NCBI RefSeq assembly: GCF_032854445.1 | Contig: NC_088306.1 | Span: 17,083,764-17,147,763 of the forward strand | DNA: 64,000 bases | Source: Liolophura sinensis | Taxonomy: Eukaryota > Mollusca > Polyplacophora > Chitonida > Chitonidae | Direction of reading: 5' to 3' | Part shown: positions 26,701 through 38,700 of the stretch, piece by piece | Position numbering within the stretch: position 1 is the stretch's first letter | How the letters are laid out: the number at the start of each line of letters is the position of its first letter | Made by a program: the position numbers and the translations under genes | The notes under the pieces: generated by a model | Told to the model about the DNA's origin: nothing | The model's input: the letters and a program-made list of their open reading frames with translations, nothing else | The model's database searches: none

Positions 26701-29700
26701 TCACTGGTGAACTAGTAGCAAACCACCAGCAAGCTACTAGCAAGCCAATGGCTGGCTTCGGGGTTACCCATACAGAATATGCAACATGGCTCGACAAAAT
26801 AGGTCAATACACAAGTAGATATGAAGAGTTGTTTGTTTGTTTGTTGTCTAGCTGTTGATGAGCAGAACGCCCAAACGGAGCAGCACAGGTTGGAGTTGGA
26901 GGAGCGGTTACACGGCCTGGACGTGGGCGACAACCGTATCATGGGTCTGCAGGCGTCTAGTCACACGTCACGGTCAGCGCCTACATTTGTGGGCATGGAA
27001 GACACACCCAGAATACCCACTGTCACCTTCAGGGAGCCAGGTAAACACCCGAGCTGGTCAGTGCGTGAACACAGGTGTTGCTTGAAATAGGTTGTCTACC
27101 CCAGGTGTAAAGCTGTGGGTGACGTGTAAGATTAGTTTGTGGACTTCCCATCCTGCCATCAGAAGCTTCTATTCAGTTATTAATTAACCAACATTTGCAA
27201 CATTTAAATCAACATTAATTTTTCTAAACCATCAAATACAGAGAAGTAAACATCATTCTTTGTATTGTTATAAACTTCAAGGTTTTTTACTAGTTCTCTG
27301 AAAAGTCAAGCCATTCAGTGGTTGTGCAAGTCCATTCGCAATATGTTTTCAGTATAAAGCATCACAACATAAAAATGACATCAAAGTATACATGGGTGCC
27401 AGTCTTTTGAGGCTCCCGGTATTTGTAATTAAAATGTCGGGGGATTTTCCCAGCTGACCAACCGATCAACCAATATGAGGGTACTTGTGTAAATTAGAAT
27501 GAGTTTTTATCAGATAATCATCTCGTTCTGTTTTGATGTTGTCATTGCTGTCTTTTCACTGCAGTGTTTAACTTCTTTTTCAGAGGGTTCACTGTCCCCT
27601 AAGGGCCCCACGTCGCGTCGTATCAGCAGTATGAGTACCTTTAACAAGTCTGCCAGTGTGGGTTCAAACCTCAGCAGTCGTGGACGGGACAAGAGCCCGT
27701 CATCCATGCCCGCACCTGCCCCACCTGAGCAGCCAACTGTCACCACACTGCCCTTCCTGGGCTTAGGCGTTCAGGGACTAACAGCTTTTCCCAGTAAGAT
27801 CGGACAGTTGTTGTCTGACATCCTATGCACTTCACTCTATGCCAGGACTGAAAAATTTTTAACATTTTCAACCTCTAAAGCACTTTTTACAGTGGAATTT
27901 ATTACATACAATTACAATCAAAGTGACACTAAAATAATCTGTTTGTTTCACTAAAGATACAACCTTCATGACACTGTGCAAATAATTTATCTACACCTCA
28001 GAACTGGGCCTAAAAACAACAACAACAAAAAAATACAGTCGGTTGACAATAAAAAACAAAAAGTGTGGTTCAGTTGTCATTGGCAGAATTTTTTTTTGTC
28101 TCGCCCAGAGCTCAGACACCTCAATTTAAAAACTGGACTGGAGAATGTGTTTTTTTTTGTGTGTCAGTTTCCTCATGCTGTTGTTGTCAGTTGTTGTTGT
28201 TGTCAGTCCTCTAGAAAGGCTATCTTGTTTCTGTTAAAGGTTTAAGCAGCAGTATAGCAGGCCGACTAGCAGGAGGTAGTTTTATCAGTAAGGTGTTGTT
28301 GGCAAACGCTGACGCTCTCTGTGCTGCGGCTTCACCGTTGATACAAGAAGACATTCCACTGTAAGTAAATCAGGAAATGTTCGATGTAACATTGGTTTTT
28401 TTTTTTTTTGGCCAAACAGCATTGTAATATTGTGACTTCATTGACAAGGTGTTTAATATTGAACTCAAAATTAAAAATAATGCTAACTACAGAAGTGACA
28501 AACTCTCCGAAATGTTATTAAAGCAATGTGATTTGTTGTTCAGGATCAACCTTTCTGTATTCTGAAGAAAGAATTTAAAAAAAAAGGGTGTTTATCTTTA
28601 GGATCAACTATGAACCATTTTGAGGATAATTTACCAAAATCTAATCGAGTTATGATCAAAAGCTGTTGGTTTGTTTTCTCAGGTCAGAGTATGAAGAAAA
28701 ATGTGTGATGAATAATTATTTTGGAATTGGTTTGGACGCAAAAATAACTCTTGACTTCAACAACAAACGAGAAGAGCACCCTGAAAAGTGCAGGTGAGAG
28801 AGCGCCAGAGACTTTGAACGAGGCACCAAACTTTCTGATTGGACAGACTTTAGTTAATCCCTTGTTCCTTGACGCTTCTAGTCAAATAGCATTTTGTGTG
28901 AAATCTTGTATTAAGTGGTACTGGCATAATTAATCAAAAGGTAGATGAATAATGATTAGTAATAGAATTGTTTATTTATTTACTATTATTATTATTATTA
29001 TTATTATTATTAGCCTATAATACTTCATGCAAGTACATTCACAGATATTCTAACCCAGTTTTCCACTCTGAGATACTTGTTAACATGATTAGGTTAATAA
29101 AAATTATTTTTTATCATTTATAGTTTATGTTGGCCTCTAAGAAATAGACTTTATAGGTTTTAGAAGACATAACATAGGTGACCTGTCTTAGCTGTTACTC
29201 ATTTCTAGATCAACATCACTTTAATCATGCTAATGCTTGAATTAACTAGCATTTAAGATTATTAGGTGCTAACTAGCTCTCCTTTACCCAAAATATTGCT
29301 GCAAGAATGGTCAATATGGAATTGCAATTACTGCACCATAAAAACTCAGATTTATTCCTCGTTGCACTTTCCAGGAGTCGAACAAAAAACTTCATGTGGT
29401 ATGGAGTTATAGGTGGAAAGGAGATGCTTCAGAAAACGTTTAAAAACCTGGACCAGAGGGTACAGTTAGAGTGTGATGGCCAGAGGATACCTTTACCCAG
29501 CTTACAGGGCATTGTCATACTTAACATACCAAGGTATATCTCCCCTTGCTGTTAAACCAAACTGCTCTGGTCGAAAGATACCTCAAATTTTACTGCAGTT
29601 GTTATGCCTTTTACCAATGAAAACGCCAGTTCAAATTCAGCTATGGCTGTTTTTGAGTCCGACTTAGTATGAAGTTCTTCAGGTACCCGGTGAAGGGTGG

Positions 29701-32700
29701 TTTTTCTTCCATCATAAATATAAGTGAAAAATTCTTGAGTAACGTATTACGTACCAAATCAAATCAAATGACTTTGCATGAATCGAGAGATTATTGTGTT
29801 TTTGATTTGTTTTTGTTTTCAGTTACGCTGGTGGGTCCAATTTCTGGGGGGGGCCGTAAAGAACATGATGTAAGTGAGATTGTAATGGACTAACCTGTTT
29901 ATACATACATGCAGGGCTTCCTCTGGGTCACTATTTTTTTTCTTAGCCCGTCACGTTCGCTACTCATCAGATTTTTTAGCCAGTATTATTTTTCTTTAGC
30001 CACACTTCCTTAGCGACCTAGACTTAATCTTTGTGATCATCAGCTGATTGAATAGTAGCAGTATCCGTATGATATTTGTTGGTCTCCAGCTATAATTTGT
30101 TTTTATCCGCCTTGATATAGCTGCTTGAATCAGTTTGGTCTCTTCCAGCTATATCTGGAGTTTATCCCAGTCTACATTTAGAACAATTGCCATCAAAGTA
30201 ATGGACCAATGCTTGGCAGTGTTTTTGATTTTTGAAAAAATCAGTCCTTTTTTCAGTCAATCTGTGTAGGGTCCTAGTAAAATGCAAAAAAGATAATGCT
30301 ATCAGAAAAATTTGAAAGTTGAATTCATTTAAATTCAGCATTAGGATCAGTACAGTGGAGTAACACAGTATGACAGGAGAAAAACAGACATTGTACACAT
30401 CGGTACATATTCTGAAACATTTAATTACATGTTCTTGTAAAAAAAATAGATTATTGAAGCCGAAAGGTCAAGGGAGGTAACTTCTTTTACAGGTCCAACA
30501 CTTTCTATATTCATCTCCCGCGCCAGCGGAAGCCCTGTACATGTATACTGTGTGTGTCAGCTTAAGTCATGCTACACGGAGACCATGTTGGCACTTGAAC
30601 CAATTTCATGTAATGTTTCGTGGAGACCGATTATATAAAAACCGTTTCCTTCCACCATAATGCTGGCCACCCATTGTATCAGTGTACAAAATACAAGTAT
30701 GTATTTATTTACTAACCGTGTCTTACAACACATCAGCCTAGGCCATGTTCAGACTTGAAACCATTTCAGGTGATGCTACAAGGTTATCAAGTATATGAAC
30801 CAAATATAACAACCCCGTCTTAGACAGGTTTTATAGACATACTGTATATATACATATATGTATTGTGGTATGTGGTGAAGTTACTGCTTGTGCTGGTATG
30901 TTAGTGTGTTTCATAGTTACACTTATATTACCAGCTCAACCTTATACTGCAATCAGCCCCAGATAAAAATCTGCTAACCTTATCTGTAACATGTGATTTT
31001 AACAAATGCGGTTTTGTTAGTGCATTTAGGTTATTTTGTACCTGCATTTCAGAATTTTACAGCTCCAAGTTTTGATGATAAGGTGTTAGAAATCGTGGCA
31101 GTATTCGGCGGAGTCCAGATGGCAATGTCTCGTGTGTTGGAGTTTCAGCATCACAGGATAGCACAGGTGAGAACGGTTGAAGAATGGCAGTTAAGTGTGT
31201 TTCAATTATTAAGGGAATCTCTGTATCAGCAGATTTTGAGACTCTGAACAGTACTGCATGGTTCAGGGCAACTCAGTGACATGTTTAACCTATCTAAGAG
31301 GTCTGCCATGACCTAGTGGTTAGCATACTAATGCAGAACAATGACCTAAGAACTTCTCACCAATGTCATTTCGGTGAGTTTAAGTTCAACTCAAGCTGGC
31401 TTCCTCTCTAGTCGTACGTGGGAAGGTCTGTCAGCAACCTGCAGACAGTTGTGGGTTTTCTCCAGGCCCTGCTGGTTTTTCACCTACCATCCGCAGTCAC
31501 ATAAGTAAAATATTCTTGAGTAATCAAATAAATAAATAAACTCCAATGAAATAATAATATAAAATAAAAACTCTGAGGTGATCTTTTGTGGCTTTGTGAC
31601 TGTGCTTCTTTAATGGTTTAGGAACATCACTTTGACAACTTGAAAACCAGAAGGTAAAAACTGTGAGCATAGTAGTAAAACACCTGCATGTGGCTTACTG
31701 TGATGCTATCTGTTCACAGTGTCGCACCCTGAAGATAACGATCATGGGGGACGAGGGTGTACCTGTACAGGTAGACGGAGAGGCCTGGATCCAACCCCCA
31801 GGGTACATCCGCATAGAGCACAAAAACAGGGCACAGATGTTAACACGCGATCGGGTGAGTAGCACAGTCGACTTTAAAAGTGAAAGTGAAACACTAGATG
31901 TCTCCGTGCTTGTGTCAACACCTTTTGCTCATATGCCTGGTAAAAGTGATGAGTATATTTACAGGCAATTGTATGTCCCAGGTATTTAAAGATTGAGGTA
32001 GGGTATGGAACATTTGAGTTCAGCTTATGCATGGTTGTGATGGTGAACCAAAATAATACCAAATAGAACATGTCCTTGTCTTAAATTTGACACCACTAAA
32101 TTCACGTTGATTGTTTTTCAGTCTTTCGAAAACGTTTTGAAATCCTGGTCCGAAAAACAGAAGATGGATCGGCCAATTACAATTCAATCACAGTCGTTAA
32201 ATGAAGAAGAGGCAGCAATTTTACAGAACTTCATCGAAGTTGCAACATTGTTAATAAAAAGGTAAGCCAAAGCATAACTATGAGATGGACGATGTTCAGA
32301 ACTTGGGACTTGTTCAGCTGAAGCGTTATAGCCAATTGACATCTGACCCATAAATCTGATTGCTGTAATAGTCAAAAAAGTCTTATGTAAGGCATGAAAA
32401 AAGAAAAACAATTTAATAAATCACTGCTGTGTTGACTGTTTATTTGTTTGGCCTGTGTTTTACCCCATACACGCTCTGTCGACAAAGCGGATAAATGCTG
32501 AGATGATTTTTGTGGTTTGGAGGATCATACAGTAAATCCAATAGTTATGGGGAGAAAGCCCCAAAAGTAAAGAAGAAAATGCTGACTAATTATTGTTATA
32601 TATACATTGCCAACAATCTGATGTATGAAATGCCATGTGATGAGATAAAAAGTGGAGATTTTGTTTTTGGTCTGTCCTCAGTGTCAAAGTGGCTGCTTTG

Positions 32701-35700
32701 AGCCACAGTACAGTAGAGCAGGAGTTATTTCCCTTGGCCACTCTTGCTTCAGACTGTTTGGATCGACTTTACCCCTCAGGAAGATTACTAGAGGTATTTC
32801 AATGACACTTTTGTGATTTCTTTCTTTTTTTTTTTTGGAATTTCAGTATTTCTTTGCAGGAGATGCCGTACTATTCTTGTACATGAAGGCATACTGACAA
32901 AGTGCTGATTCTTTGTCAGCACTTCCAGTAGCTGTGTTTGTGTTTTAATTAGGGTGATGTGAATGGATCTTTGGTGCACAACTAGTACACTTGTTGCTGG
33001 CTTCTAGCTTTCCACTACCACTTTTCTTCATCTTCATCTGGTGAAATGAAGAACAGTACTGGAGTTTAAAGATTGAGCTCTTTTGTCACTAAAGGTAATC
33101 AGAGTCGTACAGTACATCATTTCACTTGTCATAAATGTCATACAACTTTTGTGGACATTGATTTACCGATCACCTGCTTCATCGTGCTCCAGAGGCAACA
33201 AATGACACCCCTTTTCTTCATGGACCTCTCAACTTCACAAACACTCAGCTCGTCAATTTTTCTTCATCGTTTTTCTACTGTAGATAACTTTTTGTGGGAC
33301 TCAGACACCTGTGTTATAGTAAATGTAATCAGAAATAGTTACCTGTACATAATCTTACTGACAGGTCACATGATACAGTGGGACTTATTTTACCTTCAGT
33401 GATAAAAGTTCAAAATTGAAAGTCCGCGGTTTCTGTAGGCTGTGTAAATGGTGGCAAGCTAACTGGACAATTCTTGCAGGGTATCTACAATGTTTTCTGA
33501 AGGCCCACCTGAGTCAAACAGGCTGGGTAGTGGCCCACTATTTAGCTCACTGTGGAGATCATTTATTTTGGTTTTTACTGTTGTTGGATTTCTACATTTT
33601 TAACTTGGCATACCCTGAGCGTCGGTGCCCAGTAACGGTCAAAGCAAGTGTTAGGTTTGGTACATGTATTGCAAAAAGTACTGCATGCATTGAGCTCAGG
33701 GTTTGCACATATGTAGAGCAAAATAGCACGAGGGGCATATTCCACCGTCCATACAGTGTGTAAATATTAAATACTGTAAATTTACCAAGTTTAATAGGCA
33801 CGATACAGTAAGTCAGGAATTACCAAATTCCTGACATAGTGTATTGTGTATTAGAATCACAATTCTAAGTTGAAGTTAAAAAAAAATGTTAGAGGTGGTA
33901 TCTCAGAAAGTATTTTATGTATTGACCTGAAGATTTGACATGCGTATAAAGCACCAAGACACAAGGGAGATGTTCTCATCGCTGATGCTCTGTGTGCGTA
34001 TTAACTACAGTAAATTACCAAATTCATGATTTCAGCTTTTTATGTATTGAGCCGAAGTTTTGCATTCATGTGTCTCCTTCAGGCAAGCTCTTTGTAGCCT
34101 TGGTACCAAATCTAAGTTGTGTCAATGCTGAGGATGTGAGGTAATCTATCTTACACGGGGGTGTGTTCATTTTTGAAGGACAGCTGTACATCTATAGTCA
34201 GTGATGTCAAACCAGTGACTGCCACAGTTTGGGTGTGGCCTCTGTATGGAAATAGTTAGTTCATCCTTGCAACAAGGAGGCACATTACATGCACTGTAAG
34301 AACTCCTTCGTCGTCATATGACTGAAAAATTGTTGGTACAACGTTAAACACCAGGCACTCACTCTTAAGACATGTGTCATGTGTTCAAAAAAAAAACACA
34401 AACAAACAAAAAACACCTCTTTTTGTGAATGCACCAAAAATGAAGAAGTTTTGATAAAGTGTATGCCCAGTGTTTTCATCTGAAGTTTGTTTAGAAACAA
34501 AAATCGAACTAAATGACTGTATTTATGTCGGTTTATGTTTGAAACAGATGGATGCCTCCGACATAGAAACTTATCAGGTCAATATCAACTCCTCTTCTTG
34601 TTGTTGTTACCTTGTGTTGTCTATTCTTGTAGACGTCGCTTACAGAAGGAGTTTAAACTTAGATAGTTTTCGATATTTGTGCACTTTGTGATAGATAGGC
34701 TGCATGTAAAAAGATTGGAACGATTGCCTCATTTATTTAGGCAGATGAAATCTTTATCGTCAGTGCACATGATCATACCACTGGTGGATTTTTTAGCTGT
34801 GGTTTGTGAATGAATGAACGCCACCTCGGCAATATTTCACCCACATCGTGGCGAGCTGTTGTTTGTGAGCACTGCTATAGTTACTATGGCCTGTTTAAGT
34901 ACAGTGTGTATATTGGATGTCGATGAACATCGTGGAAGTTTTCTGTATTACCCATTCACTGTACGCACTTATTTCTGTTTCTGGAGTATTCTTTGTGGTA
35001 CCCATGCACCCATAGCTAGGACTGTGTTGTGTAGATGTTTACATTATGAGTTGTTACATTGTTGTTCTCATAGCTCTGCTTAAGATTTTGACACATTGAA
35101 TTAAGTTGTCACACTGCTATTGTCACAGTTTGGCTTTAGATTTGGTCAAGTTGAGTTCACTTATTACAATGTTCTCACAGCCCTGCTTTATTCTCCTCTT
35201 CTCTCTGGCCGTAAGTGGGAAGGTCTGCCAGCAACGTGCGGATGGTTGTGGGTTTTCTCCGGGCTCTGCCCGATTTCCTCCCACCATAATGCTGGCCACC
35301 GTCGTATAAGTGAAATATTCTTGAGTACGGCGTGAAACACCAATCCAATAATAAATAAATAATTCCCCTCTTTTACACATTTTTGTATCAGTATCATATT
35401 GGACGTTTCCCAGATATTTTTTCCCAGCACTACATTGGCACATGGATGACTTACAACTTCAGGAAATAACCGTTATCATTCCTCCAGTCACACCAGCTGT
35501 GTCAAATGATTTAACCTGTGTGGGGTGTGTAGGTCTGCCAGCAACCTGTGGATGGTCAGGGGTTTTCCTCCCACCGTAATGTTGGCCGCCGTCAAATACT
35601 CTTGAGCACGGCATAAAACACCAATCAAGTACGTGGGAAGGTCTGCCAGCAGCCAGCGGATGGTCGTGGGTTTCCCCAGGCTCTGCCCGGTTTCCTCCCA

Positions 35701-38700
35701 CCATAATGCTGGCCGCCGTCGTATAAGAGAAATGTCCTTGAGTATGGTGTAAAACACCAATTAAATAAATAAATAAATCAATCAAGTAAATAAATAAATA
35801 AATTAACAAATGTGGGGAGAAGGGTTTGGAGATACTGCTGAGCAGTTGTTCCTGTTTTCTGTGTACTACAGGGGCCACTTTCACAAATATACTTGTGATG
35901 TCATCACACACAAAGGACAACAGTACATTAACAGTGACATACAAAATATCATACGACAAATGTATGATAAAAAAAATGTTGTAGGCTGATTTGTGAAACT
36001 GGGCCCTGAGCACTAACTATGCTTTCTGTTTTCTTGATATCATTACATGTCCAGTTTAGCCCTCTGCATCTAAGCTTGTCGTGAGTGACATTTTTATCGG
36101 AGATGAACGTGAGTGAATGTATAGACTATATGCCAAGTTTCAAGGCGACCCTGTTTTCTTTTTGCAGCCGACTCCTCGTAGCCAGGTGATAGAGTTCATC
36201 CTCAGTGTCAAGTCCCTGTACAACGACACAGGTGTCTTCCTGGCTGATAAGGCCACTGTACTGGTAAGCTTGCCCGGATATAGCCCAATAGTTAATTCTG
36301 TATAGAGATTAACAAAGAAATAAGGGCAAAAATCTTTTCACATTTCCTAAGTGGCATTTGTGGTGTAACTTACAGTCTCCTGGTAGGATATAAATCCTGC
36401 CATCCAATCACTCCTCAGAGCACCTTTTCTAAAAGCAGTAGAATTGCCAGAATCAGCATGAACAACTTCGTCATGAGTGAAACTTTGGGCCATTTACCAT
36501 ATATACTTTATAGCCAATCAGATAAAGTGATGTGTTTTAAATTATTCTGTAGTTTTCCATGGTCATGTTAACCAATAAAACATAAAACTGTCACGAATAC
36601 TTATTTTATCATCTGTCTTTTTCCTCGTTGTTTTAGCCAATAAATCCGGAGGTCCAGGACAAGCTGAACTCAGCGCTGGCTCAGACGGAGGTGGAGTTAC
36701 GAAAGGTGATGGACATAGCAGGCGTGTTACAAGCCCAACAGTTCAGTCAGTACCCAGCCCATACAGATGAGGTGAGAAGAACACAGAAATACTAGTGCCC
36801 CCTCACACAACCCACCCATGCTGAAACTGAGTAAACTTTCCAAAACAGGGCTCCATTTTCAATAAAATATTCCCACAAATCCAGGTTACAGGAATAATGT
36901 GGATTCCTGTGAAAACACAGTAAAAAATAAAAAAATTACTTCAATGATATCTTGGATACACCTTTATATAAGAACAATTTCAGCATAAAGGATTCAAAAC
37001 TCAAATTTCCGTATGTTGAAGTTCTTGGATTCTGCCAAATTCCGATTAAAAATTTACCCAGCTAATGTCTTCCAAGTAAAGTCTCAGAGACAGATTCCAT
37101 AAAGCCATTTCAGACTTAATTCAGAATTTAAAATGCAGTGTTAAAGCTTCTTTTTCAATTTTAGAAATTAAAATTTCGTACATCTTATCAATGTTATCTT
37201 TAGACAAATTTGTCTAAATTTCAGTACTGGAAACTGAGCATTGTGGAGAGGTGTAGAAGTTTCACTTGAGTCTCAAACGCCTTTATTGAATCGATCCCAG
37301 ATCGCTGTCAAAATCTACAACAACAATCCAGCCTAGAGTACAAGCATTGGACTTCAAGTAATTCACCACAAAAAAAAAAAGACAAACAAACAAACAAACA
37401 GGTGCTTTTAGATATTGGTTTCTCTGGTTTTTCTGCTGACACTAACTTTTTTACCTTCAACTACACTTCATCAAATGGAATGGGTGTGGTATACATTCCT
37501 TGTTAGTCACTGTCTGTGTTTGTTTTTTTCATTTTCAGGTGGCCTTCGTGGAACACAAACACCACAAGAAAGGCAAATTAAAACAAGTGTTTGGCAAGAT
37601 TAAAGGTCGCAGCAAGGAGAAAGATCGTGATTCTGGGAACATTCCACAAGGTGAGATGTTATACGTGTGGACATTGTGGGTTTTAGTCTACATTATTGCT
37701 GTGTATCCATGTTTAATGTGTACTTACGCTATTTGTCCATGATTTCAGTATAAAACATTTCTATTTTTCAAAGATATCAGTATAAAACCTGTCCATGATT
37801 CCAGTATAAAACATGTTTGTTTTTCCATGATCTCAGTATAAAACTATTTTTCCATGATTTCAGTTTAAAACATGTCTATTTTCCCATGATTTCCATATAA
37901 AACATGGCTAATTTTCCATGATTTCATCATATCATGGTTATTTTTCCATGATTTCAATGTATAACATGGCTATGTGTCCAGGTTTTCAGTTTGTATCAGT
38001 ACTATTTTTCCATGATGTAGCACGTTACCTGTTTTTCTTTTATCCATGCTTCCAGTGTATAATGTGCACCACTGGACGAGTGAGGAGGTGGGCTTGTGGT
38101 TAGAAAGCCTTGGGCTTAGCGAATACAAGAACTCGTTTGAGAGCCACGATATACGAGGGTCAGAACTCTTAGCATTGGAGCGAAGGGACCTAAAGGTGAG
38201 CATGATTAAAGACTAATATCTCATGAGGAAATTGCCCTGTTCAAAAAACTGTTATATACATATAGGTTTGATAGGGATACAGAATTGGCGCGGATGATAG
38301 GTGTAAAGCCTGGCAAACACAAGAGCTTCACCCAACTCAACTCAGTTGATTTTACAGAGTTAATCCCAGTTCAGTGATGGCCATATGACTTTAAGATTGA
38401 TCGGCATACAATATGGTACAATAACACGAGTACATATGACCCCACACAACACCCGAGTTGAGTCTGAAGCTCCTGTGAATGCCGAGTTGAGAGATAAGCT
38501 TGTCCAGGCTAAGTTTCAGTTAAGCTGAAATTTAGGTATGGCCAAGTGTGGCTAAGACTGCAGGCCCTAGTTCTGGAAATCCTGTCTCCACTTTAGCCAG
38601 TCAGCATCAGGGGCCAATTCCTCGAAACCATTTTTTGACTTAAATCAAAAAATTGAAATTTTTATCAAATACAATCAAATAAATAAATAAATAAAACTTT

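Noticed and set aside
33073..33763. Two long plus-strand frames in DGK intron 24
   Set aside because: No family resemblance, no splice sites in phase, and exons 24 and 25 join properly without them.
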